DNA of 60,312 nt from Metasolibacillus sp. (GCF_025291715.1 NZ_JAMBIZ010000021.1:1-60312); one strand, 5' to 3'. Shown: positions 8,403 through 18,974, counted from the stretch's first letter. Notes: generated from the letters alone by a model not told the origin. Program-made: numbers and translations.

Positions 8403-8731
8403 GCATGGCGTTTATTTTTTTTGCGCATGCTACGGTATGGATGACGAAGTATTTGAAGTGGATGCTTGATATAAATGTCTCTAGATATGTATTGTTTCCT
8501 ACATACGGCGATAACATCTTTTACTAAATTGGCGGTGGAATCTTTGTCATAAGGGGATTGCATGACCTCGAAAACTTCAGGTTGAACAGTAATCAGCCAG
8601 CCATTGTTTGATCCCGTAATAATTAATTTGATGAAATTATACTCACCGATATGTTGGTAAGTGACAGCTGTAATTGCGATTTCTTTTTGATGCTGCAATT
8701 TAAGCCATTTACGTATACGGAATTTATTCAT
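8399..8731 (-). CDS. Hypothetical protein, 110 aa
   Basis: Basic protein of 110 residues with no signal peptide or membrane segment. A beta-rich middle ([20 protein letters not shown]) is followed by a helical, Cys-containing stretch and a basic tail ending KKNKRHA. Its stop overlaps the end of rex by 4 bases on the opposite strand, so the two converge. The ribosome site is weak. It has no counterpart at this position in B. subtilis as far as I recall. Function unknown. Confidence 0.6.
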   Translation of the reverse strand: MNKFRIRKWLKLQHQKEIAITAVTYQHIGEYNFIKLIITGSNNGWLITVQPEVFEVMQSPYDKDSTANLVKDVIAVCRKQYISRDIYIKHPLQILRHPYRSMRKKNKRHA

Positions 8732-8862
8732 ATTCGTAATTCCTATCTATATAAGTTAAATATTGCTATATAGTATAACAAAGTTACGAAATTATTCACA
8801 ACTAATGTATTAGCTAAATTGCGGAGAATGCGTTAAAATGTACATGAAGAGGAGGTGGCGTA

Positions 8863-9075
8863 ATGGTAATCCATTTAAATGCGATTGGACCAGTAAGCCT
8901 TGTTATTATCGGTGTTGTTGCCATCCTGATTTTTGGACCGAAGAAGCTTCCAGAGCTTGGCAAGGCAATGGGCTCTACACTTCGTGAGTTCAGACAAGCA
9001 ACTAAAGGCTTGGCAGACGATGATGATGATAAAAAGAAAGTTATTGAACATAAAGATAACGATAATGTTAAGTAA
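8863..9075 (+). CDS. tatA: Twin-arginine translocase subunit TatA
   Basis: 70 residues: one N-terminal membrane helix ending in the FGPKKLPELG hinge, then an amphipathic helix and a charged Asp/Lys tail. This is the TatA/E layout; TatA oligomers form the pore for folded Tat substrates. Ribosome site GAGGAGGTGG is strong. It precedes tatC by 18 bases, matching the tatAy-tatCy pair of B. subtilis in the same chromosomal context. Confidence 0.93.
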   Translation: MVIHLNAIGPVSLVIIGVVAILIFGPKKLPELGKAMGSTLREFRQATKGLADDDDDKKKVIEHKDNDNVK

Positions 9076-9093
9076 GTTAAGGATGTCTCATAT

Positions 9094-9915
9094 ATGAATC
9101 CAAAAGAACTAACTGTTATAGAGCATATTGAAGAATTAAGAAGTCGCCTTGTTGTCACGGCGTTCTTCTTTGTTTTGGCGCTTGTCGGTAGCTTTTTTTT
9201 AACAGAGCCGATCATAAAATTTATTCAGGAAAGTGATGAGGCGGCTCAATTTACACTCAATGCTTTTGCGCCAACAGACCCGTTGGCAGTATTTTTAAAA
9301 GTTTTGTTTATTGTAGCATTTGTCTTAACATCACCTGTCTTACTTTATCAGCTATGGTCGTTTATTACACCTGGCTTACTTGAAACGGAGCGTAAAGCAA
9401 CACTTAAATATATACCCTATTCCTTTGTCTTATTTTTAGCGGGAATATCCTTTGCGTATTTTGTATTATTTCCATATGTCATGCATTTTATGACGAGCTT
9501 ATCGAATAGCTTGGAGATACAGCAAACGATTGGAATTGATGAGTTTTTTTCCTTTTTATTCACATTAACACTACCATTTGGCATTGTATTCCAATTGCCA
9601 GTTGTGACGCTGTTTTTAGCGCGTATTGGAATTCTAAATCCAGCATTAATGGTGAAATTTAGAAAATATTCTTATTTTATTTTATTTGTACTCGCAGCTA
9701 TTTTAGCGCCACCTGATTTTATTTCTAATTTAATTGTTGCGGTACCGCTCTTTATTTTATATGAATTCAGTATTGTTATTTCCAAAGTAGGCTATAAAAA
9801 ATATTTAGCGGCAGAGGAACAACGTCAGCGTGAGGAAAAAGAGGCTGCTGAGCAAATGCAAGTAGAGGCATTGTTAGCAGAGCAGCGTCGACAAATGGAA
9901 GAGATGAATAGATAA
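9094..9915 (+). CDS. tatC: Twin-arginine translocase subunit TatC
   Basis: 273 residues with six membrane helices. The N-terminal HIEELRSRL and the SPVLLYQLWSFITPGL segment are signature TatC sequences that recognise the twin-arginine signal peptide. The C-terminus extends as a Gln/Glu/Arg-rich tail of about 40 residues, longer than usual and probably coiled or disordered in the cytosol. Forms an operon with tatA. Confidence 0.95.
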   Translation: MNPKELTVIEHIEELRSRLVVTAFFFVLALVGSFFLTEPIIKFIQESDEAAQFTLNAFAPTDPLAVFLKVLFIVAFVLTSPVLLYQLWSFITPGLLETERKATLKYIPYSFVLFLAGISFAYFVLFPYVMHFMTSLSNSLEIQQTIGIDEFFSFLFTLTLPFGIVFQLPVVTLFLARIGILNPALMVKFRKYSYFILFVLAAILAPPDFISNLIVAVPLFILYEFSIVISKVGYKKYLAAEEQRQREEKEAAEQMQVEALLAEQRRQMEEMNR

Positions 9916-9953
9916 TAAAAACTGTAGGAAAAGATTTCCTACAGTTTTTATTT
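9915..9953. terminator. Bidirectional terminator (tatC / CPBP gene)
   Basis: AAAAACTGTAGGAAA and TTTCCTACAGTTTTT form a perfect stem flanked by A and T runs, closing the two convergent genes. Confidence 0.9.
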
Positions 9954-10697
9954 TGGTACAGCATCAACAAGCGGTGCGATTTTATCAATATTTAATTGGA
10001 GAATTGTAACAAAGCCGTTTAATAGCATATGTGCAATAATCGATGTCATGAGACGCTTCGTTTTATAATAAAGAAATGAGAAAATCAGTCCCATAGATGT
10101 ATAAAGGATAATATGTGTCAGCTCCATGTGAACAATTCCGAAAAGAAGGGCGCTAATAAAAGCGGATACCCAGAAATTTTGCTTTTGAATAAGCGAGCCG
10201 AAAATGACACGGCGGAAAATTAGCTCCTCCAAAATAGGTGCTAGAATGACAGAAGACACAATCATAATTGGTGCTGCACGCGTAATTTCCATAATTTTTG
10301 CGGTGTTTTCAGAGCCAGGCTCAATTCCTAATAATAGTATTTCGATTTGCGCAGCAATACCTTGACCGAATAATACAAGGAAAAAGCCGATGACACCCCA
10401 CATAATTGAGATAGGGATGGAAACTGGTTTTCCGGGAAATACATTGAAAAACTGCTGATGGCGTGCAATTAAAATGACGCTAATAATGATTACAAGTATC
10501 CAAGCGACTGTATTCCACCAAGCCATTAATGTATAACTAGGATATTCCGCATTCGCCACAAGCTGAAAGAAAAAATCATTTACTGGCGGAATTAATAAAA
10601 GAAAAGTGGAAAATTGGGAAGCAACGTATAACAGCAATATATAAAATGCTGTTTTTTGTGTTTTAAATTTTGGTGATTGAATAGATGTCACGTGCAT
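9948..10697 (-). CDS. ydiL: CPBP-family intramembrane metalloprotease (YdiL-like)
   Basis: 249 residues with about seven membrane helices. Contains the CPBP (Abi/CAAX protease-like) motifs EELIFR at 157-162 and FGIVH at 186-190, the Glu and His that bind zinc in this family. B. subtilis has ydiL of the same family just before groES, so position supports orthology. Substrate unknown; family members process small membrane peptides or bacteriocin-related factors. The end overlaps the shared terminator. Confidence 0.85.
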   Translation of the reverse strand: MHVTSIQSPKFKTQKTAFYILLLYVASQFSTFLLLIPPVNDFFFQLVANAEYPSYTLMAWWNTVAWILVIIISVILIARHQQFFNVFPGKPVSIPISIMWGVIGFFLVLFGQGIAAQIEILLLGIEPGSENTAKIMEITRAAPIMIVSSVILAPILEELIFRRVIFGSLIQKQNFWVSAFISALLFGIVHMELTHIILYTSMGLIFSFLYYKTKRLMTSIIAHMLLNGFVTILQLNIDKIAPLVDAVPK

Positions 10698-10785
10698 AAA
10701 ACCTACTTTCTGTAACTATAATACGTTATGCTTTCTTTATTGTAGAGGAAGTTCGTAATAAATGAAAATTTTTTGTAGTTCTGAC

Positions 10786-10814
10786 TTGCAAAAAATTTAG
10801 AGATTATTTAATAT
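10786..10814 (+). promoter_or_regulatory. Vegetative promoter of groESL
   Basis: TTGCAA at 10786-10791 and TAATAT at 10809-10814 are spaced by 17 bases, a good SigA arrangement. The CIRCE operator begins 11 bases after the -10 box, so repressor bound there would cover the transcription start. Confidence 0.75.
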
Positions 10815-10824
10815 AGTAAGTGTG

Positions 10825-10851
10825 TTAGCACTCCTTATGAATGAGTGCTAA
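10825..10851 (+). promoter_or_regulatory. CIRCE operator (HrcA site)
   Basis: Perfect TTAGCACTC-N9-GAGTGCTAA inverted repeat upstream of groES. HrcA binds CIRCE and represses chaperone genes until heat shock titrates GroEL. hrcA itself is not in the window. Confidence 0.97.
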
Positions 10852-10891
10852 TAAATCCAAAGATTTAATATTTTGTAGGAGGTTGTTTCAC

Positions 10892-11176
10892 TTGTTAAGA
10901 CCATTAGGTGATCGTATCATTATCGAACTAGTTGAGGTAGAGGAAAAAACGGCATTTGGCATTGTTTTACCAGACTCAGCAAAGGAAAAGCCGCAAACAG
11001 GTAAAGTAGTGGCAGTTGGGACAGGTCGTGTATTAGATAACGGTACACGCGTAGAGCTTGATGTGAAAGAGGGAGACGAGGTTATCTTCTCAAAATTCTC
11101 AGGAACTGAAGTAAAATATGACGGCCAAGAATACTTAATTTTACGCGAGAGCGATGTATTAGCTGTTATTGGTTAA
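10892..11176 (+). CDS. groES: Co-chaperonin GroES
   Basis: 94 residues starting at TTG 10892, eight bases after TAGGAGGT; the encoded [11 protein letters not shown] is the usual GroES N-terminus and upstream in-frame codons would run through the CIRCE region. The mobile loop ([16 protein letters not shown]) is present. GroES caps the GroEL ring. First gene of the CIRCE-controlled groES-groEL operon. Confidence 0.96.
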   Translation: MLRPLGDRIIIELVEVEEKTAFGIVLPDSAKEKPQTGKVVAVGTGRVLDNGTRVELDVKEGDEVIFSKFSGTEVKYDGQEYLILRESDVLAVIG

Positions 11177-11268
11177 TGAAATAAGGGGCGGGCAAGTGCT
11201 TGCTTGCCTCGCATATAAAAAGATAAGTAATGAGCTGACAATCAGCAACATATAACACGAATGGATAA

Positions 11269-12930
<1,662 letters not shown>

Positions 12931-13004
12931 GTGCCTGACACGCAAACAATTCTGAAAACTCACTACAATTTATAAAATAGTGTAGTTCATATTTGATTAA
13001 TCAA

Positions 13005-13044
13005 AACCATCTCTTATTAAAATTTAATAGGAGGTGGTTTTTTT
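13005..13044 (+). terminator. Terminator of groESL
   Basis: AACCATCTCTTATTA pairs with TAATAGGAGGTGGTT and seven T residues follow. A second weaker hairpin (CACTACA/TAGTGTAG) lies at about 12961-12984. Confidence 0.85.
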
Positions 13045-13098
13045 ACAGGTAAAAAGTTAGAATAGTCATACAGTTTATGCTGAGAGGAGGGAGCTTCA

Positions 13099-13653
13099 AT
13101 GAAATATGATCAAACGAATATAACAATTACAACAGAGAGATTAGTTCTTCGTTTATTTCAAAAAACAGATGCAGAAGCAGTAGCAACGCTTTGCAATAAC
13201 TATAATATTTATAAAAGCACCTTATATTTGCCGCATCCATATAAACTAGAGGATGCGTTAAACTGGATAGAATATCACTATGAAAATTTTGTAGAAGGCC
13301 GTTCCTACGAATTGGCCGTAACGAATAGAGAAACAAACGAGCTATACGGAGCAATTGCTTTATCGCACAATAAACACTTTAATCAAGGAGAGCTTGCTTA
13401 TTGGATTGGTGAGCCGTATTGGGGAAAAGGCTATGCTACAGAGGCAGCAAAGGCAATCGTGCAATTTGCATTTGAAGAAAAAAAGCTGCACAAAGTGTTT
13501 GCGAGATATTTTGCAACAAACCCTACTTCAGGAAAAGTAATGGAGAAGATTGGGATGGAGCAAGAAGGTGTATTAAAGGATCATATCGTAAAGGATGGCA
13601 AGTACGAGGATTTAGTATATTACGGGATTATTAATAACTTAGAACATCACTAA
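13099..13653 (+). CDS. GNAT-family N-acetyltransferase (RimJ/RimL-like)
   Basis: 184 residues. Starts TTERLVLRLFQKTDAEAV, typical of the RimJ/RimL branch, with the acetyl-CoA loop WGKGYATEA and the late NPTSGKVMEKIGM motif. Substrate unknown; relatives acetylate ribosomal protein N-termini or small molecules. GGAGG ribosome site. The next gene follows after 18 bases and is probably co-transcribed. Confidence 0.88.
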   Translation: MKYDQTNITITTERLVLRLFQKTDAEAVATLCNNYNIYKSTLYLPHPYKLEDALNWIEYHYENFVEGRSYELAVTNRETNELYGAIALSHNKHFNQGELAYWIGEPYWGKGYATEAAKAIVQFAFEEKKLHKVFARYFATNPTSGKVMEKIGMEQEGVLKDHIVKDGKYEDLVYYGIINNLEHH

Positions 13654-13671
13654 GTAAGGAGTTTCGTAGCT

Positions 13672-14403
13672 ATGGCAGAGAAAAGAATAATAGACATAAG
13701 ATTATTTGAGGAATTAGAAAATACTCGGTCTTTTTCTGATTATGCTGGAAAAATATACGCAATTGAAAAAGAAGTGCATTTGATTTGTACTAGATTCGCT
13801 AGAAAGCTTAGAGAACAAAACTTTATAACTGGTGAGTTTGATCATGTATATATTGTGATGACACCACTTCTTGGAGAGCAAGTGGTACGAGAGGCAGAGC
13901 GGCAGATTGATAAGCGAGTCAAATGTTATTATGTTGGGGTAGCAATTGATTCTTTTAACTATAAATCAGTAAAGGAAAAAGAGGTCTATATTTTAGAGCT
14001 AGTGGCAAAGGTGCTGCTGGAAATTGCGCATAATGCTGAGCAAGCGGATTTAGTAATAAGCACACATCAGCTCTTATTACAGCTGGGAAGTGAAGTGGAG
14101 ATTACTCACCTAACAAAGGAAACGAAAAAATATAAAATAATGATTACGTATCAAATACATCCAAATAATGCGAAATCAAAAGCAATCATTGAATATCATG
14201 ATTTACAACAGGCTGTAAAAAGAAAAAAGGCATTTTTAGAGTTAAACATGTACGAGGATATTTATTTTTTAGCATCTACTGTCATGGTTCAAAGGGATAT
14301 GATATGTATAAAGCCAAAAACGTCAGAAACTGCACGCTACCATACGAAAGATTATGTAACGCCAATTAATCTTGTAATAGGAGAAATTCCTTTCATGGAG
14401 TAA
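13672..14403 (+). CDS. Hypothetical protein, 243 aa
   Basis: Soluble protein without signal peptide or membrane segments, well-placed AAGGAG ribosome site. The first half is predicted helical (FEELENTRSFSDYAGKIYAIEKE) followed by a strand-rich core (YIVMTPLLGEQ, VKCYYVGVAIDSF). The middle has a long helix (VYILELVAKVLLEIAHNAEQA), and the second half alternates strands and charged loops. I do not recognise the family. It lies 18 bases after an acetyltransferase gene, likely one operon, and ends at a strong terminator. Confidence 0.75.
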   Translation: MAEKRIIDIRLFEELENTRSFSDYAGKIYAIEKEVHLICTRFARKLREQNFITGEFDHVYIVMTPLLGEQVVREAERQIDKRVKCYYVGVAIDSFNYKSVKEKEVYILELVAKVLLEIAHNAEQADLVISTHQLLLQLGSEVEITHLTKETKKYKIMITYQIHPNNAKSKAIIEYHDLQQAVKRKKAFLELNMYEDIYFLASTVMVQRDMICIKPKTSETARYHTKDYVTPINLVIGEIPFME

Positions 14404-14409
14404 GCAAAG

Positions 14410-14453
14410 ACCCTATAAACAGTTTTTATATGTTTATAGGGTTGGTTATTTTT
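14410..14453. terminator. Terminator between convergent genes
   Basis: ACCCTATAAAC and GTTTATAGGGT form a perfect 11-bp stem, followed by TTGGTTATTTTT on the plus strand. It ends the 13672 gene and probably ywqG from the other side. Confidence 0.85.
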
Positions 14454-15252
14454 AATGACAATCCCAATTATAGAGCACATTGCTAAAATCTTTGCGTTTT
14501 AATTCGTCTTCTGTAATGAAGAAGTTGCCAACGCCAACATCTCCCCACATAATATGATCACCGACACTATCCACTTGTAATAATAAAATTGTAGAATCAG
14601 TGTAGTCACCATACGCACGAGGATCCTCCTGAGTAAAGAAAGGATAGCCCCCTATTTTATGACCAGTCCCGCTAAATGTATCGTAAAATTGATCCTCTAG
14701 CTCAGCGTCCTCCTCCACTTCATCTTTAATAGCTGCATAGACGTCATTGCTACGGAAATCATCAATCATCAACGGTTCAAAATCTGTTTCAAAGGAAAGC
14801 GCCATTTCTTTTTCGACTGGGAAATACAATTCTTCATCCTTTAATTCAACAAAAGAAAAATCTTGTATTAGTTGCGATTCATCTTGAATGATTTGCTCAT
14901 GAAAAATCACACGAAATCCAGCTTGATTTTTTCCATTGTCAAAATCCATACCTAAAACATCATCATAGCCATCAATATAAAATTGCAAAATACCTTCAGT
15001 AGGGAAGTTAGGAAGATGCCTTGGTACATCTGCAAAATTGATTTGTGCTAACAATTTTAACGGTTGTCCTTGTTCATTTTTAGGATATTCCATTGTTAAC
15101 GGAAAATAAGGATTGCCTTCAAATTTGCTTTCAAATAAAGATGTTTGGCGTTCAACTGTGTTAATGCGTACAACAGGCTGGATTGTTTCCTCAATAATAG
15201 CTCGATATTGTTCGAATTGTTGTGGTAGCTGGAAAGTCGATTTGTTTATCAT
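14452..15252 (-). CDS. ywqG: YwqG family protein (DUF1963)
   Basis: 266 residues from the ATG at 15252, which follows CTAGGAGG with good spacing; the longer reading frame would add 14 residues upstream of that ribosome site. Motifs such as GNPYFPLTMEYPKN, LLAQINFADVP, GILQFYID and the C-terminal LLLQVDSVGDHIMWGDVGVGNFFI are those of DUF1963/YwqG, which is about this length in B. subtilis. Biochemical role unknown; relatives often appear with immunity or bacterial competition genes. Confidence 0.88.
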   Translation of the reverse strand: MINKSTFQLPQQFEQYRAIIEETIQPVVRINTVERQTSLFESKFEGNPYFPLTMEYPKNEQGQPLKLLAQINFADVPRHLPNFPTEGILQFYIDGYDDVLGMDFDNGKNQAGFRVIFHEQIIQDESQLIQDFSFVELKDEELYFPVEKEMALSFETDFEPLMIDDFRSNDVYAAIKDEVEEDAELEDQFYDTFSGTGHKIGGYPFFTQEDPRAYGDYTDSTILLLQVDSVGDHIMWGDVGVGNFFITEDELKRKDFSNVLYNWDCH

Positions 15253-15364
15253 GTGACAGCCTCCTAGATTTAAGATACTTTCATTATAGAACAAATGTTT
15301 CTTTTTCGGAATGGTCTAAATTCACTATATTTTATAGTACTACTAAAAAGCCCAATAAACACAT

Positions 15365-15396
15365 GTGCTCCTGCAATGAACTTATTGCAGGAGCAC
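15365..15396 (-). terminator. Hairpin terminator of yusW-like gene
   Basis: GTGCTCCTGCAAT and ATTGCAGGAGCAC form a perfect 13-bp stem 22 bases beyond the stop of the gene on the minus strand. The T tract is weak on both sides, so it could serve as a 3' stabiliser as well as a terminator. Confidence 0.7.
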
Positions 15397-15417
15397 ATTA
15401 ATTCTTACTTATGCTTT

Positions 15418-15876
15418 TTATTGATTCAACTTGAATTCTTTTTGTGTACCATCTGTAAAACGTACTTCAAGCTCAAACTCTGTATAGTCTGTAGATAATC
15501 CAAATGCATCTAAAACTTCAGCAGCAATTGTGGCATTATCTGTTGTTGCATCAAATGCTAGCTTTTGCAGTAATGGCTCCAGCTTTGCATAAGCATCATT
15601 TCCTTTTAGCTTTTCACCATTTACCTTATCATCAATTTCGGCCTCAATTCCTTCGTTATCATTTTCATAATCAGCCTCGTATTTTTCTGTTAAGCCATAT
15701 GACACTTCTAAGGAGAATTTTGTAAAGGCTAAGCTAGCAGTTGGCTGGTTTTCATTTGCTGCACTATCTGGATTGCTTGGTGTTGTGACAGGTACTTCCG
15801 TTACCTTATCGCTATTGCAGGCTGCTAGTAAAAAGATGCTTAATGGAATAAACAACCACTTTATTACTTTCCTCAT
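15418..15876 (-). CDS. yusW: YusW-like lipoprotein
   Basis: 152 residues. Lipoprotein signal with lipobox LAAC, then a Thr/Ser/Pro/Asn linker, then a compact domain rich in Asp/Glu (FTKFSLEVSYG..KYEADYEND) that ends in VRFTDGTQKEFKL. This matches the YusW-like domain of B. subtilis. Expected on the outer membrane face of the cell. Function unknown. Divergent from sleL. Confidence 0.8.
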   Translation of the reverse strand: MRKVIKWLFIPLSIFLLAACNSDKVTEVPVTTPSNPDSAANENQPTASLAFTKFSLEVSYGLTEKYEADYENDNEGIEAEIDDKVNGEKLKGNDAYAKLEPLLQKLAFDATTDNATIAAEVLDAFGLSTDYTEFELEVRFTDGTQKEFKLNQ

Positions 15877-16009
15877 ATAATTTCCTCACTTTCTTCATGA
15901 ACTTATTATATTTATTACCCAACTAGCGAAAAAGTAATCATGGACACATGAAAATCGGCTAACTATCATAAACTACCACTAGCATTAAGGATTGATAGGA
16001 GGAGCTATT

Positions 16010-17299
16010 ATTCAAATTCATGTCGTAAGGGCAGGAGAAAGCTTGTGGAGCATCGCACAAGGCTATGGAACGACAGTTGACGTAATTGTGCAGGCAAATC
16101 AAATTCCAGAGCCGGATCAGCTTGTTATAGGGCAGGCATTAGTTGTACCAATTTATGGGAAATTTTATACGGTGCGGGCAGGGGATAGTTTATGGTCGAT
16201 TGCACAAAGGTTTCAAATGAATTATTTAACCTTAGCACAAATTAATGGAATTAATCCTTATCAAACATTATCAGTAGGTCTTCGCCTATATATTCCACCA
16301 ACAGTGAAAAGTAACACAGAAGCACTTGCTTATATTGAGCCTAGAGGAGATACAGTAAGTGAGGCGGTGTTAAATCAGGCACGTGAGGCTAGTCCATATT
16401 TGACATATTTAGCTTTATTCAGCTTTGAGGCCAAACGAGATGGTTCGTTGAAAGTGCCGCCATCAGGGGAATTACCAGCAATTGCACGACAATCAGGTAC
16501 GATGATGTCGCTCGTTGTGACCAATTTAGAGGAGGGCAATTTTAGCGGGGAGCTGGCACAGGATATTTTGCAAAGTAGCGCGGTGCAGGAACGTCTGTTA
16601 AATAATGTGTTAGCAGAAGCGAATCGAATTGGCAATGTGAGAGATATTCATTTTGATTTTGAAGCACTACCTGCAAGTCAGCGTGAAGCATATGTACAGT
16701 TTTTACAACGTGCAGGTGAAAAATTTCATCCAGCAGGCTATTTTGTATCGGCAGCGCTTGCGCCAAAGGCGAGTGATGAGGCACAAGGGGCATGGCAGGT
16801 AGCACACGATTATGGAGCGATTGGTGAAGTTGTAGATTTTGTTGTGCTGATGACCTATGAATGGGGCTACATTTCAGGGCCTCCGATGGCTGTTTCTCCT
16901 ATTAATGAAGTGGAGCGCGTTTTAAATTATGCATTAACGAAAATGCCTGCCAGCAAAATTATGATGGGGCAAAATTTATATGGCTATGACTGGCCGTTAC
17001 CTTTTGTACAAGGGCAAACGAGAGCGACGGCATTAAGCCCACAAAGAGCCATTGAACTTGCAAACCGCTATCATGCAGCAATCCAATATGATACAACGGC
17101 ACAAGCTCCGTATTTCTATTATGTCGATCAGCAAGGGCAGCAGCATGTTGTTTGGTTTGAGGATGCAAGGTCGATTCAGGCAAAGTTTGATTTAATGAAA
17201 AAGCTCCAAATACGTGGAATTGCATACTGGCGCTTAGGATTGCCATTCCCACAAAATTGGCTGTTGTTAGAGGATAATTTTAATATTGTTAAAAGATAA
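16010..17299 (+). CDS. sleL: LysM-GH18 cortex-lytic N-acetylglucosaminidase (SleL/YaaH type)
   Basis: 429 residues if started at ATT 16010. Two LysM repeats (about 2-48 and 51-96) bind peptidoglycan; the remaining ~330 residues are a GH18 barrel with DIHFDFEAL, catalytic Glu218, and LMTYEWGY and GQNLYGYDWPLP motifs shared with B. subtilis YaaH. The enzyme trims cortex muropeptides during spore germination. The reading frame has no ATG near its beginning: AGGAGG at 15997-16002 lies 7 bases before ATT 16010, giving MQIHVV, while the only upstream TTG (15992) precedes the ribosome site. No signal peptide, as in YaaH. Confidence 0.9.
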   Translation: MQIHVVRAGESLWSIAQGYGTTVDVIVQANQIPEPDQLVIGQALVVPIYGKFYTVRAGDSLWSIAQRFQMNYLTLAQINGINPYQTLSVGLRLYIPPTVKSNTEALAYIEPRGDTVSEAVLNQAREASPYLTYLALFSFEAKRDGSLKVPPSGELPAIARQSGTMMSLVVTNLEEGNFSGELAQDILQSSAVQERLLNNVLAEANRIGNVRDIHFDFEALPASQREAYVQFLQRAGEKFHPAGYFVSAALAPKASDEAQGAWQVAHDYGAIGEVVDFVVLMTYEWGYISGPPMAVSPINEVERVLNYALTKMPASKIMMGQNLYGYDWPLPFVQGQTRATALSPQRAIELANRYHAAIQYDTTAQAPYFYYVDQQGQQHVVWFEDARSIQAKFDLMKKLQIRGIAYWRLGLPFPQNWLLLEDNFNIVKR

Positions 17300-17343
17300 T
17301 GCAAAAGAGCAATAGTTTTAGTAAATATTTAGTATATAAGCGA

Positions 17344-17391
17344 GGGCTATCTAAAAAGAGATTCTCTTTTTAGATAGCCCGATTATATTTT
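17344..17391 (+). terminator. Terminator of sleL
   Basis: GGGCTATCTAAAAAGA pairs with TCTTTTTAGATAGCCC around a 4-5 base loop, a 16-bp stem followed by GATTATATTTT. Confidence 0.85.
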
Positions 17392-17573
17392 GCCTAGTTA
17401 TATAGCATTATTCTGGCGAAAAGTTGCAGGACAATCGATTCGTATCTAAAAGAATAGCAAGGAAATTATAATAAATCGAGTGTTCAAACATTGGCAATAT
17501 TGTATACTAATAAAAACGTGGTCAAGCTGTTGGCGCTTACGTTTACTAATCGATTAAAGGGGAGATTGCTAGA

Positions 17574-18926
17574 ATGAAAGGTTTTAAACTAGTTGCCATT
17601 TTATTTTTAGTATTACAATTAGTTTTACCGATGTCAGTAAGTGCACAAGAAGGAGAAGGTATTGATTACTTAGCATTAGGTGATTCACTTGCAGCAGGTA
17701 TTCAAGAAACTGGTGAGCTTGGGCTTAGTTATGCAGACTTTTTAGCAATGAGCATGTCTGAGGAATATAATGTAAGCTCGTATAATAAAGGATTTTCCTA
17801 TCCAGGGTATACGACATTAGATGTATTAAATGACATTAAAAACAATGTAACAAAGCCTATTTACAACATAGATGGACTACAAAGTGAATCAGCAGCAATA
17901 CGTGATGCAATTGCGAATGCAGAAGTGATTACAATTAGTGCAGGCGCTAACGATATACTTAAACATTTTAATAAAGAGACGTTAGCATTTGATTTAAATG
18001 GTGCGTTCACAGGCATTCAGCAGCTAGGGAAAAATTATGAGGCAATTTTAAAAGAAATCGCAGCAATTAACCCAGATGCTACTGTATTAATTATGGGCTA
18101 TTATAATCCGTTTCCTTATTTAGATAAAAATTTGCAAGTCCAATTAGATGCGCTTGTATCAGCCATTAATAAAATTATTCAAGATACTGCCTATACTCAT
18201 AATGCGGTTTTTGTAGAAACAGCTCTATATATTGCAGAGGACTTCCAAACGTATATACCGAATCCGCAAAATATCCATTTAAGTGAAGCTGGTTATAAAT
18301 TAGTGGCAGATTTATTTTTGACAGAAATTTATTATAATTTCTATGAAGATGCAGCTGGTTATGAGGATATTGAATATGTAACATTTACGGATACAGAAGG
18401 TCATTGGGCTGAGGAGTATATCGGCTTTATGGCTATGACTGGTATAATGGGCGGCTATGAGGACGGCTCATTTAAGCCAGACCAACCATTGAAACGTGTA
18501 CATGTTGCCACAATTCTAGGACGTGTTATTGGCAATGAAGCAACACAGCTTGCACCATTTAAAGATATTACTAGCTATGCCGAAGCAACACAGCAGCAAA
18601 TTGCTGTAGCATATGAGGCAGGTATTATTAAAGGTAATGGCAATGCTTTCAAGCCAGAGGAGAAGATAACACGTGCACAAATGGCATTAATGGTTGCACG
18701 TTTATATGAATATGTGTTTGAAGCACCATATGAGCCAGAGAAAATAGCGCCATTTAAAGACATTAAAAAATACGATGAAGAAACACAAAAGGCTATTACG
18801 CTGTTATATGTTTTAGGTATTGATGAAGGCGTTGATAATGGGAAGTTTGCGCCGAAAAATGAAGTGACACGTGCACAAGCGGCACAAATTATTACAGAGT
18901 TTATCTACTCAGCAATATTTGAATAA
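17574..18926 (+). CDS. Secreted SGNH/GDSL hydrolase with three SLH domains
   Basis: 450 residues. A signal peptide (about 1-24, ending SVSA) is followed by an SGNH hydrolase: block I LALGDSLAAG with Ser38, block III SAGANDIL, and block V NIHLSEAGY carrying the catalytic His; the Asp usually three residues before this His is replaced by Gln. Residues from about 268 hold three SLH repeats (FTDTEGHWAEEYI, FKDITSYAEATQ, FKDIKKYDEETQ, each with RAQ/RVH ends) that anchor it to the cell-wall polymer. Probably a surface esterase or lipase. Confidence 0.9.
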   Translation: MKGFKLVAILFLVLQLVLPMSVSAQEGEGIDYLALGDSLAAGIQETGELGLSYADFLAMSMSEEYNVSSYNKGFSYPGYTTLDVLNDIKNNVTKPIYNIDGLQSESAAIRDAIANAEVITISAGANDILKHFNKETLAFDLNGAFTGIQQLGKNYEAILKEIAAINPDATVLIMGYYNPFPYLDKNLQVQLDALVSAINKIIQDTAYTHNAVFVETALYIAEDFQTYIPNPQNIHLSEAGYKLVADLFLTEIYYNFYEDAAGYEDIEYVTFTDTEGHWAEEYIGFMAMTGIMGGYEDGSFKPDQPLKRVHVATILGRVIGNEATQLAPFKDITSYAEATQQQIAVAYEAGIIKGNGNAFKPEEKITRAQMALMVARLYEYVFEAPYEPEKIAPFKDIKKYDEETQKAITLLYVLGIDEGVDNGKFAPKNEVTRAQAAQIITEFIYSAIFE

Positions 18927-18932
18927 AGAGAA

Positions 18933-18974
18933 GGCTGTTTGAAAGTAGATAAGATACTTTCAAACAGCCTTTGT
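18933..18974 (+). terminator. Terminator of SGNH-SLH gene
   Basis: AGGCTGTTTGAAAGTA and TACTTTCAAACAGCCT form a perfect 16-bp stem, followed by TTGTT. Confidence 0.85.

Noticed and set aside
8814-9215. 133-residue frame antisense to tatA/tatC
   Set aside because: Fully overlaps two confirmed genes and lacks a ribosome site.
12931-12952. GTGCCTGACACGCAAAC directly after groEL, similar to GTGCC(T/A)G-CAC motifs scattered in Bacillaceae
   Set aside because: Only one copy was seen in the window and no structure surrounds it, so I cannot support a repeat call.
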